Assembly: GCF_900452385.1 (NCBI RefSeq)
Contig: NZ_UGOA01000001.1
Coordinates: 2,551,501 to 2,615,500, forward strand
Length of the DNA stretch: 64,000 nucleotides
Direction: 5' to 3'
DNA from: Legionella donaldsonii
GTDB taxonomy: Bacteria; Pseudomonadota; Gammaproteobacteria; Legionellales; Legionellaceae
In this document: positions 26,101 through 38,500 of the stretch, one piece after another
Layout of the letters: the number at the start of each line of letters is the position of its first letter
How positions within the stretch are numbered: the first letter of the stretch is position 1
Made by a program: the position numbers and the translations under genes
The notes under the pieces: generated by a model
The model's database searches: none
Seen by the model: only the letters and a program-made list of their open reading frames with translations
Told to the model about the DNA's origin: nothing

Positions 26101-27759
26101 ATGCAACTTGATTTTCTGGACATTATCCTAGCCTTTTTTGAAGGCTTCGCCTTAATTATTTCACCTTGTATTCTGCCTATTTTGCCTATTATTCTTGCCG
26201 GTTCTTTCGCGGGCAGCAAGAAACGTCCGATGGGTATTATTATAGGTTTTGTTATAACATTTACCCTCTTCGCATTTTTTTCACGTCAATTGGTTCAATA
26301 CTCGGGCATCGATCTCAATATCATTCGTCATTTTTCTTACGGCATACTACTGTTATTAGGCATTATTATGCTTTCAACTTATCTCACAGAAAAATTTAGC
26401 CATCTGACGCAGCGCTTGGTTGGAGTAAGCTCAGGCTTCTCTGCCGCAACCAATCCACAAGGCGGACTGATAAGTGGTTTTTTCTTTGGCGCTTTGGTCG
26501 CAATTATCTGGACACCCTGTGCAGGCCCTATCCTTGCAGCAATTATCGTCCAAACAGTGATCCAGCAAACAACTATCATCAGCTTTCTCAGTCTCCTGGC
26601 TTTTAGCCTGGGGGCCGCCATACCGATGCTAATCATCGCGCTTTATGGCATAACCATTATGGATAAATTCACTTTTTTCAAAACAAGAACATCTCTTTTC
26701 CGCAAAATTCTAGGACTAATCATTATTGCAAGTGTTGCCTATATGATTTATCAAGAACGAGGAGAGGCCACTTCCACAACAACAGCCAAGACAAGTATTC
26801 AAACCGCTACGACATTGCAAAATGGTTTATGGCTTCCTTATAAAGCACCTGAAATAAGCAGTATAGAAGCCTGGATAAACTCAGTTCCTTTGCAATTGAC
26901 CAATCTAAAAGGCAAAGTCATTCTCGTTGATTTTTGGACATACTCTTGTATTAATTGTGTCCGTACCCTCCCTTATCTTAAAAACTGGTATGACAACTAT
27001 CACGATAAAGGCTTGGTTATTATCGGTGTACATAGTCCTGAATTTGATTTTGAAAAAAATCTGGACAATGTTAACAATGCGGTGAAACGTAACGGCATTC
27101 AATACCCGGTCGCCCTCGACAATCAATTTGTAACCTGGCGCAATTTTAATAATCATTATTGGCCTGCTCATTATTTAATTAATAAAGAAGGGGATGTTGT
27201 CTATAAACATTTGGGTGAAGGGGACTATGAGATCACTGAAAACAACATCCGATTTCTATTGGGGATCGGCGGGCTTGCCATGCCTACTGAGGCCAGCACC
27301 GATCATCCATCACTCGCTGAGACACCAGAAACGTATTTAGGTTATGCACGCGCAGACAGGAATGCCAGCCCCTACCCATTAATTCATGATAAACCCGCAC
27401 AGTATAGCTTCCCAGAACAATTCCCCTCTAATAGCTGGGGCTTACAAGGACTGTGGCAGGTGATGCCTGATAAAATTATTTCCATGCAAGCCAATGCAGC
27501 TATAAAAATTCAATTTAATGCCCGTAAAGTTTTTGTAGTAATGGGGAATACGTCCTCAAAACCCATTCAGGTGAAACTGCTTCTAGATGGTCGAATGATC
27601 ACGACAGAGAAAGGTAAAGATGTTATAAACAGCAGCATTAACGTCAACAAACATTCTATTTATGAACTGGTCGTTTTACCTCATTTTGCCGACGGTCTTT
27701 TACAAATAACAGCGACTGAACCCGGGCTTGCTATCTATACTTTTACCTTTGGCAGTTAA
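26101..27759 (+). CDS. DipZ-like membrane thiol-redox protein (CcdA + TlpA domains)
   Basis: 552 residues in three parts. Residues 1-220 form a CcdA/DsbD-type electron-transfer membrane domain with paired cysteines in IISPCILPILP and IWTPCAGPILA. Residues about 235-390 are a TlpA-like thioredoxin domain with the active site WTYSCINCVR (C283, C286). The last 150 residues form a beta-rich domain as in DipZ proteins. It should move electrons from cytoplasmic thioredoxin to periplasmic thiols. It starts 57 bases after bufC on the same strand, so it may keep bufferin cysteines reduced; that link is inferred from position. Confidence 0.85.
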   Translation: MQLDFLDIILAFFEGFALIISPCILPILPIILAGSFAGSKKRPMGIIIGFVITFTLFAFFSRQLVQYSGIDLNIIRHFSYGILLLLGIIMLSTYLTEKFSHLTQRLVGVSSGFSAATNPQGGLISGFFFGALVAIIWTPCAGPILAAIIVQTVIQQTTIISFLSLLAFSLGAAIPMLIIALYGITIMDKFTFFKTRTSLFRKILGLIIIASVAYMIYQERGEATSTTTAKTSIQTATTLQNGLWLPYKAPEISSIEAWINSVPLQLTNLKGKVILVDFWTYSCINCVRTLPYLKNWYDNYHDKGLVIIGVHSPEFDFEKNLDNVNNAVKRNGIQYPVALDNQFVTWRNFNNHYWPAHYLINKEGDVVYKHLGEGDYEITENNIRFLLGIGGLAMPTEASTDHPSLAETPETYLGYARADRNASPYPLIHDKPAQYSFPEQFPSNSWGLQGLWQVMPDKIISMQANAAIKIQFNARKVFVVMGNTSSKPIQVKLLLDGRMITTEKGKDVINSSINVNKHSIYELVVLPHFADGLLQITATEPGLAIYTFTFGS

Positions 27760-27776
27760 GGTTCCTAACTCGTTTT

Positions 27777-27837
27777 GCTGGACAGCTGCCACCGTAAAAA
27801 ACGGTTTGCCTTTCCCGTACTGGCGGCAGCTACCAGC
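27777..27837. terminator. Long imperfect palindrome between convergent genes
   Basis: The outer arms GCTGGACAGCTGCCACC and GGCGGCAGCTACCAGC pair with few mismatches, and an inner ACCGTAAAAAACGGT hairpin sits near one side. Placed between the converging DipZ-like and BON genes, it may act as a two-way terminator, although T tracts are short. Confidence 0.45.
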
Positions 27838-27847
27838 TCATTAATAT

Positions 27848-28156
27848 TTATTTTCGCACAATCAAATTATTTTCCACACCTTTAACGCCATTGACTTTAC
27901 TCGCTACATCTCCTGCTGTATCACTTTGGCGAATGGTCTTCACATAACCACTTAGTAATACAATACCATTATGTGCTTCCACATGAATACGAACTGGAGC
28001 AAGTTCAGGCGTGTTTATGAAGGCTGTATTGACCGATGCAGTCAATGATTCATCAGAAAGCCGTGGCTGGAACAAATTTCCTCCACTAAACATTTGACAA
28101 CCGGTTAAGAGTGAAAAACCCAGAGCAATTAACATACCTTGATAATATTTTCTCAT
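27848..28156 (-). CDS. BON-domain lipoprotein
   Basis: About 102 residues. A lipoprotein signal ends in the lipobox LLTGC. One BON domain follows (LTASVNTAFINTPEL, IHVEAHNGIVLLSGYVKT, VNGVKGVENNLIV), as in OsmY-like envelope proteins thought to touch phospholipids. The start was placed at the ATG 28154-28156 because GGGG lies five bases ahead; the frame could extend nine codons. It lies downstream of cbpM on the same strand with a 50-base gap. Confidence 0.82.
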   Translation of the reverse strand: MRKYYQGMLIALGFSLLTGCQMFSGGNLFQPRLSDESLTASVNTAFINTPELAPVRIHVEAHNGIVLLSGYVKTIRQSDTAGDVASKVNGVKGVENNLIVRK

Positions 28157-28206
28157 CATTTCCCCTTTTTTATTGTTATTCATGCTCCAAGATCACATGA
28201 GTTGTT

Positions 28207-28530
28207 TTAATTTTTTCCAAATAGCCCTTCTTTATTAGCAAGAAGCGTGCGTAAATGATCTATTTCTTTGAGTAATTCAAGTGCAAGCCCTGCACCAGCG
28301 ACATTAATACCTAAATCTCTGTTTAATTGTAATACAGTACGAATGCAACGCAATGCTTCATTATCAAATTGCCATTCATCGTTTTCATTTTTATGGATAC
28401 TAATAATGCCTTCATCGATAATTTCCATAATTATTTCTCTGGGTACTCCCAAAGAAGAAGTAATTTCATGCAAAGACAAGTAAAACCATTCTTCACAAGT
28501 TTCAGTGGGTGCTTTTCTAGACTCAGTCAT
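28207..28530 (-). CDS. cbpM: CbpM, modulator of the CbpA co-chaperone
   Basis: 107 residues resembling a MerR-like helix-turn-helix fold: [21 protein letters not shown] and [23 protein letters not shown]. CbpM proteins bind and inhibit CbpA. The ATG has GGGAG upstream and overlaps the end of cbpA by eight bases, the usual cbpA-cbpM order. Confidence 0.88.
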   Translation of the reverse strand: MTESRKAPTETCEEWFYLSLHEITSSLGVPREIIMEIIDEGIISIHKNENDEWQFDNEALRCIRTVLQLNRDLGINVAGAGLALELLKEIDHLRTLLANKEGLFGKN

Positions 28531-29458
28531 TACTAACTCCCAATTTTTCTCGTGGATTAAATTTTGTAGTCCCTGCCATTTGCTGATATAGGCTGGTCAA
28601 CTGTTCATTCTCTTCGTCAGGAATAACTATTTGTAGAATGACATATTGATCCCCTGGAGGATTACCCGGCAAGCCTCTTCCCTTAAGACGCATTTGTTTT
28701 CCGGCTTGCGCTAATTTAGGAATTTTTAAATTGACCGGCCCGGCCAGTGTCGGAACTTTGATTGAAGCGCCGAGTGCTGCTTCCCAGGGCGTAACAGGGA
28801 CTTGTAAATGAATATCTTTTTTCTGTAAGTGAAACCAGGGATGAGGGGCAATATGAATTTCAATGTATAAATCACCCGCTTGCTGGCCAGCTCCTTTGCC
28901 GCCTTGACCTTTTAATCGTATCTGCTGTTTATTACCAATACCTGGAGGGATTTTTACTTTAATCGCTCGTAGTTGATAATCCATGAATCCTTGATTATTC
29001 ATCACTGGCATTTGTAATTGCAGCGTTTTTTCAGCGCCATTAAAACTATCTTCAAGACTAATTGTTAATTTGGCATGCACATCACGCCCCTGATCATAAT
29101 AGGAAGCCTGTTGCTGCTGCTGACGTTCACGAAAAATGCTGTTGATAAAATCCTCAAAGTCAGCGGTATTGCCTTCGTTAAAATGATAATACCCACCCTG
29201 ATCTGATTGCGGCCTATAGGCTTGTCCCTGTTGTTGCTCTTTCCAGTATTGGCCATACTGATCGTATTTAGCGCGTTTCTCCGGATCGCTCAAAACACTA
29301 TAAGCCTCACCCAATTCTTTAAACTTGGCTTCAGCATCAGCTTCTTTGCTGACATCAGGATGGTATTTGCGCGCAAGCTTTCGATAAACGCGTTTAATAT
29401 CTTCTTGGCTGGCACTACGTTCAAGTCCCATTATCTGGTAATAGTCTTTATATTCCAT
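28523..29458 (-). CDS. cbpA: CbpA, DnaJ-class co-chaperone (curved-DNA-binding type)
   Basis: 311 residues. The J domain (about 1-70) has the HPD triplet at 33-35 (KYHPDVS). A Gly/Gln-rich linker follows, then two DnaJ C-terminal substrate-binding beta domains ([28 protein letters not shown]). The Cys-rich zinc region of true DnaJ is absent, which identifies CbpA. It stimulates DnaK ATPase and binds curved DNA. It lies just downstream of the giant gene but is separated from it by a terminator. Confidence 0.92.
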   Translation of the reverse strand: MEYKDYYQIMGLERSASQEDIKRVYRKLARKYHPDVSKEADAEAKFKELGEAYSVLSDPEKRAKYDQYGQYWKEQQQGQAYRPQSDQGGYYHFNEGNTADFEDFINSIFRERQQQQQASYYDQGRDVHAKLTISLEDSFNGAEKTLQLQMPVMNNQGFMDYQLRAIKVKIPPGIGNKQQIRLKGQGGKGAGQQAGDLYIEIHIAPHPWFHLQKKDIHLQVPVTPWEAALGASIKVPTLAGPVNLKIPKLAQAGKQMRLKGRGLPGNPPGDQYVILQIVIPDEENEQLTSLYQQMAGTTKFNPREKLGVSND

Positions 29459-29552
29459 AACCCTGGTTAGTAAATGATTTTCTTCATTTTTAGCGACGGA
29501 CTGAAGCTTGTCAATTTCTTTTAGAGCTAACAGGATGAAAAAGATAAAAATA

Positions 29553-29580
29553 GAAAAACGGTGAGAATCCTTCTCACCCC
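29553..29580 (-). terminator. Rho-independent terminator of the giant gene
   Basis: On the minus strand GGTGAGA, a five-base loop and TCTCACC are followed by GTTTTTC, five bases after the giant gene's stop codon. It separates the giant gene from cbpA. Confidence 0.8.
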
Positions 29581-29584
29581 TTTC

Positions 29585-32500
29585 TTATCTACCAAATATT
29601 TCCGGGCCTTTGTCTTGATTCTCTCTTAACTCATCCATTGTTTGCTTAAAGTTACTCTTATAAGCAGAACTAATAGACGTCGCGAGCTTGTCTGCCTTTT
29701 CCAAGGTTTTTTGATGAATGACTCTTTCTGCACAAGCTTCTTTAATGCCTTTAAGCAAATTATCCACATAGGCCTTATGAGGCTTGAAAAGAGTCTCCTG
29801 ATAGGAGCTACTGCTATAACCATAGAATGTACCTAGTTCGTTGGCTGGCTTGAACGTTGGGCTTATCACATTAATTGCTTTATGATTAAATTGCATAGAA
29901 GGTATCTCACTACCGAGGGTCATCAAAGCGGTCCATATATAACCCATTTCTTTTTCTTCAAAGCCCCGCAATATAACTTGGTTACTCGCTGTAGGCGGCT
30001 CACTGAAGGCACTTAGTAGTGTCACTGCACAGGCGAAAGCAAAATGTATTCTATCTTCAACCAGCTGAGGATCATCTTCCGGTACTCCATGAGGAGCCTC
30101 AGGAAATTTGGTTATGGTCAACTTAAGATCAGATAGATACTCGCTTGCATTGGCAAGACTGGTACGATAACTCGATGCTCTCTCTTCAATATAAGATCCA
30201 GAATACCGACCGGTGCGTGCCGCATCGGGATTAATAGTATGTTCTCTAAAATGCCCTGCTTTAAAGGCATCACCAGCCGTATACCGAGCTTGGCGAGCAC
30301 CCAAGCCTAAGGTCGTCGATCTGGCACTGACTGTTGTGGCACTCGATGTATAGCCTGCTCTAAAATGCGCAGCCCTTTCATCCATGGGATGATCGGTAGC
30401 AGCACTCTTGAAAGGAAATACCTCAAGAGCGCCCTCATCTGTTTTTGCCCGTCGAATGGTTTCTAATATGCCGTCCTTCAACACCGGATTGACCGCTCTC
30501 GGATCACCGTACAATTGCGTATATACCGGTTTATAGAGCTCCAATTCTGTTTCTACTTTTCTCAAATAGGTAGTTAAGAGAGCCTTACGGTCTTGAAGTT
30601 CCTTCTTCTGCGGTCCAGTGAATCCATCCATATTAACCGGAATGCTGTTTATTTGCTCAACTAATTCATTACGAAGTGGAACCAGATAATCCACAATCAC
30701 TTTACAAGTGGTTGCCAATTCAGTGAAATGAGCTTCCATTGCTATTGCATTTTTCTTGGCGGCGCCCCGGAAAGCGGGACTAAACCAATGCATGGGATTC
30801 ATAGCCCCCAATTGGCGTAATTCACTACGTACCTTGTCATCAACGGTACCAATCGCACCTACACGCCTATTGATGCCAATTAAGGTAGTTCTATCAGCCG
30901 CTAACGTTGCGGCGTATTGGCCAGGATCGGAATAAGCATCCCTCTTGTCATTACGTTCATCACGAAGAGCAACGATCCGCCTGCTTGCCGCCTCACGAAC
31001 CCGCAGATAGGCATCATCTTGCACTAAAGCCTGGATATTCCGTAGATTAAGCTCATCAACTTGATGCCAGTTATGATTTAATGATGCATTGCTATTAGCG
31101 GTGGAAATCGCAGTTAGCAGCTCCTTATCCTTACTGACAGCAATTTCTCTTTGCAAAGCATGAATAGCTTTTTCCTGCGCTATGATCCTTGGATCAGGCT
31201 CGTCTGGACGACGATGCCTTGCAGCATCTAAAACAAGCAAACGTGCCCTTGCCAAGTCAGAAAATTGAGTATGAGCATCCTCTTTAATCAGAGCTCGTAA
31301 ATGATCTGCATTCCCTTTACGAAACATTCTAAAAGTTACTTCTAAAAACTCATTTGTTCTAGCTTCTCCGCTAACAGCTTCCAAAAATCGCGCATCGTCG
31401 CATCCATTGATGAAATCGGTTAGGGCAACGATAGCGGCTTGGTTAGCATTTAAACGGTCTCGAGCTGCGGCTGAGATATCTGCATAAGCCCCTATATGAC
31501 TCAAAGCGTCTACATGAGCAACAGTTAAACCAGATCCTCTTAAATCAAAGTTGCTCCCAACACGAGCAACTCGATCGAGCAAGTCGGTATCATGACTATT
31601 ATTAACCTCTATTATCAAAGCGTCTTTTGCTTCCTGCGTTAAAGTGGCTAATCGAAGTTCCGCCTCATCTTTGATGGTTTCAAAAGCATCAGCATTTCCA
31701 TAATTATCTTCATTTCCCAACATGTCTACATGATTATCCAAACCATGTCCCCGCAAAGCATCATTGTTTCCGGCATCAGCAAATGCGCGCAAGAGTACCA
31801 AATTATTGCTACCCCGGATCGATTCTATTAAAGCAGCACTTGCTTCTTCGCTCAGGGCATGCAACCGGTCTCTTGCTTCATCTCTAACTCCTACATAAGC
31901 ATTACCACGTAAAAATTCTACATGCGCATCAAATCCACCACCTACCCGCAAATCACCATTCTCTTCAGCATCAGCAATCTGACGCAAAGCGGCCAACTCT
32001 CTACTATCACGGATTGTGGCTTTTAATGCATTACTTGCTTGTTGACTTAGCGCTGTCAGACGTTCATCGGCAGCTGTTTTAATTTGTGCTTGCCACACAA
32101 TGTCTCTAATAGCACCAACAGAAGCTACTTCCTCACCATGCGCACCATCATTCCAACCGATATCATCCAAATTTAAATCAGCTGGATTATCAACCCCATA
32201 AATAGCAGTTAATAAAGCTACATTATCACTCTCTTTAATAAGAGGTTTGAGCACAAGTAGTGCTTTTTGCTCGGCAACTTCGGCTAATTGACGAACTAAT
32301 TGCTCAATTTCCGCTTGTTTTAGTAGAGCACTCTGTCTTTCTCTGGCTTCAGCTTCGCGTACGAGTAATATTTCTTCTTCTCTTTCTCGTAAGGTTACCT
32401 GGAGAGCTTCTACCTTTGACGACAACTGTTCATTGTCCTCTCCAAGCTGGACTGCCCGCCTTTCAAGGGATGAATGCTCTATGCGCAACTCTTCCAACGA

Positions 32501-35500
32501 GCTTAAAGTCGTGTGTGCTTCCAGTTGAGCTTTTTCTGTCTCTTTACGTTGCGCATCTAACTCTTCTCCAAGAACGCGGCGAGCATCGACTGTCTCTAAT
32601 TTCGAAGCAGAAAGTTTCTCTTGTAACGATTTATTCAGCGCATTTAACTCTATCGCTTCACCTTCTAAACGCTGAACTGCTTCTAAACTCGTAGTCAATT
32701 GCCCCCGCGTATCTTTCAAGGCAGACGCTAAATTGTCTCGCGTACTTTCCGCTAGAACCAACCGCTCTTGCAGCCCCTTTAAGGCTTCTTGATGGTCTGC
32801 TCGCTCTTTGGCAAGCGATAGGCTCGCCTTTTCCGAGTGCTCATCACGTTTGGCAATCTCTTGTTCAAGCGCTTCCACTCGCTTAGTGTGTTCCTGCAAT
32901 ACCCGGGATGCCTCGTCTCTTAACTCACTAACAGACTGCTCCGCCTGTTCCACTTTGCGCACCATACTTGCCAACTGCGCTTTCGTCTGAACAACCGTCT
33001 CTTTTTCTTGGGTCAGTGATTCTCTCAACTGAACCTGAGTTTCCGTTAACTCCCGAACCTGCGTTTCTAAGCTCAATACCTTCCCTGACAACTCTTTATT
33101 GTCCTCTCCAAGCTGGACTGCCCGCCTTTCAAGGGATGAATGCTCTATGCGCAACTCTTCCAACGAGCTTAAAGTCGTGTGTGCTTCCAGTTGAGCTTTT
33201 TCTGTCTCTTTACGTTGCGCATCTAACTCTTCTCCAAGAACGCGGCGAGCATCGACTGTCTCTAATTTCGAAGCAGAAAGTTTCTCTTGTAACGATTTAT
33301 TCAGCGCATTTAACTCTATCGCTTCACCTTCTAAACGCTGAACTGCTTCTAAACTCGTAGTCAATTGCCCCCGCGTATCTTTCAAGGCAGACGCTAAATT
33401 GTCTCGCGTACTTTCCGCTAGAACCAACCGCTCTTGCAGCCCCTTTAAGGCTTCTTGATGGTCTGCTCGCTCTTTGGCAAGCGATAGGCTCGCCTTTTCC
33501 GAGTGCTCATCACGTTTGGCAATCTCTTGTTCAAGCGCTTCCACTCGCTTAGTGTGTTCCTGCAATACCCGGGATGCCTCGTCTCTTAACTCACTAACAG
33601 ACTGCTCCGCCTGTTCCACTTTGCGCACCATACTTGCCAACTGCGCTTTCGTCTGAACAACCGTCTCTTTTTCTTGGGTCAGTGATTCTCTCAACTGAAC
33701 CTGAGTTTCCGTTAACTCCCGAACCTGCGTTTCTAAGCTCAATACCTTCCCTGACAACTCTTTATTGTCCTCTCCAAGCTGGACTGCCCGCCTTTCAAGG
33801 GATGAATGCTCTATGCGCAACTCTTCCAACGAGCTTAAAGTCGTGTGTGCTTCCAGTTGAGCTTTTTCTGTCTCTTTACGTTGCGCATCTAACTCTTCTC
33901 CAAGAACGCGGCGAGCATCGACTGTCTCTAATTTCGAAGCAGAAAGTTTCTCTTGTAACGATTTATTCAGCGCATTTAACTCTATCGCTTCACCTTCTAA
34001 ACGCTGAACTGCCTCTAAACTCGTAGTCAATTGCCCCCGCGTATCTTTCAAGGCAGACGCTAAATTGTCTCGCGTACTTTCCGCTAGAACCAACCGCTCT
34101 TGCAGCCCCTTTAAGGCTTCTTGATGGTCTGCTCGCTCTTTGGCAAGCGATAGGCTCGCCTTTTCCGAGTGCTCATCACGTTTGGCAATCTCTTGTTCAA
34201 GCGCTTCCACTCGCTTAGTGTGTTCCTGCAATACCCGGGATGCCTCGTCTCTTAACTCACTAACAGACTGCTCCGCCTGTTCCACTTTGCGCACCATACT
34301 TGCCAACTGCGCTTTCGTCTGAACAACCGTCTCTTTTTCTTGGGTCAGTGATTCTCTCAACTGAACCTGAGTTTCCGTTAACTCCCGAACCTGCGTTTCT
34401 AAGCTCAATACCTTCCCTGACAACTCTTTATTGTCCTCTCCAAGCTGGACTGCCCGCCTTTCAAGGGATGAATGCTCTATGCGCAACTCTTCCAACGAGC
34501 TTAAAGTCGTGTGTGCTTCCAGTTGAGCTTTTTCTGTCTCTTTACGTTGCGCATCTAACTCTTCTCCAAGAACGCGGCGAGCATCGACTGTCTCTAATTT
34601 CGAAGCAGAAAGTTTCTCTTGTAACGATTTATTCAGCGCATTTAACTCTATCGCTTCACCTTCTAAACGCTGAACTGCTTCTAAACTCGTAGTCAATTGC
34701 CCCCGCGTATCTTTCAAGGCAGACGCTAAATTGTCTCGCGTACTTTCCGCTAGAACCAACCGCTCTTGCAGCCCCTTTAAGGCTTCTTGATGGTCTGCTC
34801 GCTCTTTGGCAAGCGATAGGCTCGCCTTTTCCGAGTGCTCATCACGTTTGGCAATCTCTTGTTCAAGCGCTTCCACTCGCTTAGTGTGTTCCTGCAATAC
34901 CCGGGATGCCTCGTCTCTTAACTCACTAACAGACTGCTCCGCCTGTTCCACTTTGCGCACCATACTTGCCAACTGCGCTTTCGTCTGAACAACCGTCTCT
35001 TTTTCTTGGGTCAGTGATTCTCTCAACTGAACCTGAGTTTCCGTTAACTCCCGAACCTGCGTTTCTAAGCTCAATACCTTCCCTGACAACTCTTTATTGT
35101 CCTCTCCAAGCTGGACTGCCCGCCTTTCAAGGGATGAATGCTCTATGCGCAACTCTTCCAACGAGCTTAAAGTCGTGTGTGCTTCCAGTTGAGCTTTTTC
35201 TGTCTCTTTACGTTGCGCATCTAACTCTTCTCCAAGAACGCGGCGAGCATCGACTGTCTCTAATTTCGAAGCAGAAAGTTTCTCTTGTAACGATTTATTC
35301 AGCGCATTTAACTCTATCGCTTCACCTTCTAAACGCTGAACTGCCTCTAAACTCGTAGTCAATTGCCCCCGCGTATCTTTCAAGGCAGACGCTAAATTGT
35401 CTCGCGTACTTTCCGCTAGAACCAACCGCTCTTGCAGCCCCTTTAAGGCTTCTTGATGGTCTGCTCGCTCTTTGGCAAGCGATAGGCTCGCCTTTTCCGA

Positions 35501-38500
35501 GTGCTCATCACGTTTGGCAATCTCTTGTTCAAGCGCTTCCACTCGCTTAGTGTGTTCCTGCAATACCCGGGATGCCTCGTCTCTTAACTCACTAACAGAC
35601 TGCTCCGCCTGTTCCACTTTGCGCACCATACCTGCCAACTGCGCTTTCGTCTGAACAACCGTCTCTTTTTCTTGGGTCAGTGATTCTCTCAACTGAACCT
35701 GAGTTTCCGTTAACTCCCGAACCTGCGTTTCTAAGCTCAATACCTTCCCTGACAACTCTTTATTGTCCTCTCCAAGCTGGACTGCCCGCCTTTCAAGGGA
35801 TGAATGCTCTATGCGCAACTCTTCCAACGAGCTTAAAGTCGTGTGTGCTTCCAGTTGAGCTTTTTCTGTCTCTTTACGTTGCGCATCTAACTCTTCTCCA
35901 AGAACGCGGCGAGCATCGACTGTCTCTAATTTCGAAGCAGAAAGTTTCTCTTGTAACGATTTATTCAGCGCATTTAACTCTATCGCTTCACCTTCTAAAC
36001 GCTGAACTGCCTCTAAACTCGTAGTCAATTGCCCCCGCGTATCTTTCAAGGCAGACGCTAAATTGTCTCGCGTACTTTCCGCTAGAACCAACCGCTCTTG
36101 CAGCCCCTTTAAGGCTTCTTGATGGTCTGCTCGCTCTTTGGCAAGCGATAGGCTCGCCTTTTCCGAGTGCTCATCACGTTTGGCAATCTCTTGTTCAAGC
36201 GCTTCCACTCGCTTAGTGTGTTCCTGCAATACCCGGGATGCCTCGTCTCTTAACTCACTAACAGACTGCTCCGCCTGTTCCACTTTGCGCACCATACTTG
36301 CCAACTGCGCTTTCGTCTGAACAACCGTCTCTTTTTCTTGGGTCAGTGATTCTCTCAACTGAACCTGAGTTTCCGTTAACTCCCGAACCTGCGTTTCTAA
36401 GCTCAATACCTTCCCTGACAACTCTTTATTGTCCTCTCCAAGCTGGACTGCCCGCCTTTCAAGGGATGAATGCTCTATGCGCAACTCTTCCAACGAGCTT
36501 AAAGTCGTGTGTGCTTCCAGTTGAGCTTTTTCTGTCTCTTTACGTTGCGCATCTAACTCTTCTCCAAGAACGCGGCGAGCATCGACTGTCTCTAATTTCG
36601 AAGCAGAAAGTTTCTCTTGTAACGATTTATTCAGCGCATTTAACTCTATCGCTTCACCTTCTAAACGCTGAACTGCTTCTAAACTCGTAGTCAATTGCCC
36701 CCGCGTATCTTTCAAGGCAGACGCTAAATTGTCTCGCGTACTTTCCGCTAGAACCAACCGCTCTTGCAGCCCCTTTAAGGCTTCTTGATGGTCTGCTCGC
36801 TCTTTGGCAAGCGATAGGCTCGCCTTTTCCGAGTGCTCATCACGTTTGGCAATCTCTTGTTCAAGCGCTTCCACTCGCTTAGTGTGTTCCTGCAATACCC
36901 GGGATGCCTCGTCTCTTAACTCACTAACAGACTGCTCCGCCTGTTCCACTTTGCGCACCATACTTGCCAACTGCGCTTTCGTCTGAACAACCGTCTCTTT
37001 TTCTTGGGTCAGTGATTCTCTCAACTGAACCTGAGTTTCCGTTAACTCCCGAACCTGCGTTTCTAAGCTCAATACCTTCCCTGACAACTCTTTATTGTCC
37101 TCTCCAAGCTGGACTGCCCGCCTTTCAAGGGATGAATGCTCTATGCGCAACTCTTCCAACGAGCTTAAAGTCGTGTGTGCTTCCAGTTGAGCTTTTTCTG
37201 TCTCTTTACGTTGCGCATCTAACTCTTCTCCAAGAACGCGGCGAGCATCGACTGTCTCTAATTTCGAAGCAGAAAGTTTCTCTTGTAACGATTTATTCAG
37301 CGCATTTAACTCTATCGCTTCACCTTCTAAACGCTGAACTGCCTCTAAACTCGTAGTCAATTGCCCCCGCGTATCTTTCAAGGCAGACGCTAAATTGTCT
37401 CGCGTACTTTCCGCTAGAACCAACCGCTCTTGCAGCCCCTTTAAGGCTTCTTGATGGTCTGCTCGCTCTTTGGCAAGCGATAGGCTCGCCTTTTCCGAGT
37501 GCTCATCACGTTTGGCAATCTCTTGTTCAAGCGCTTCCACTCGCTTAGTGTGTTCCTGCAATACCCGGGATGCCTCGTCTCTTAACTCACTAACAGACTG
37601 CTCCGCCTGTTCCACTTTGCGCACCATACTTGCCAACTGCGCTTTCGTCTGAACAACCGTCTCTTTTTCTTGGGTCAGTGATTCTCTCAACTGAACCTGA
37701 GTTTCCGTTAACTCCCGAACCTGCGTTTCTAAGCTCAATACCTTCCCTGACAACTCTTTATTGTCCTCTCCAAGCTGGACTGCCCGCCTTTCAAGGGATG
37801 AATGCTCTATGCGCAACTCTTCCAACGAGCTTAAAGTCGTGTGTGCTTCCAGTTGAGCTTTTTCTGTCTCTTTACGTTGCGCATCTAACTCTTCTCCAAG
37901 AACGCGGCGAGCATCGACTGTCTCTAATTTCGAAGCAGAAAGTTTCTCTTGTAACGATTTATTCAGCGCATTTAACTCTATCGCTTCACCTTCTAAACGC
38001 TGAACTGCTTCTAAACTCGTAGTCAATTGCCCCCGCGTATCTTTCAAGGCAGACGCTAAATTGTCTCGCGTACTTTCCGCTAGAATCAACCGCTCTTGCA
38101 GCCCCTTTAAGGCTTCTTGATGGTCTGCTCGCTCTTTGGCAAGCGATAGGCTCGCCTTTTCCGAGTGCTCATCACGTTTGGCAATCTCTTGTTCAAGCGC
38201 TTCCACTCGCTTAGTGTGTTCCTGCAATACCCGGGATGCCTCGTCTCTTAACTCACTAACAGACTGCTCCGCCTGTTCCACTTTGCGCACCATACTTGCC
38301 AACTGCGCTTTCGTCTGAACAACCGTCTCTTTTTCTTGGGTCAGTGATTCTCTCAACTGAACCTGAGTTTCCGTTAACTCCCGAACCTGCGTTTCTAAGC
38401 TCAATACCTTCCCTGACAACTCTTTATTGTCCTCTCCAAGCTGGACTGCCCGCCTTTCAAGGGATGAATGCTCTATGCGCAACTCTTCCAACGAGCTTAA

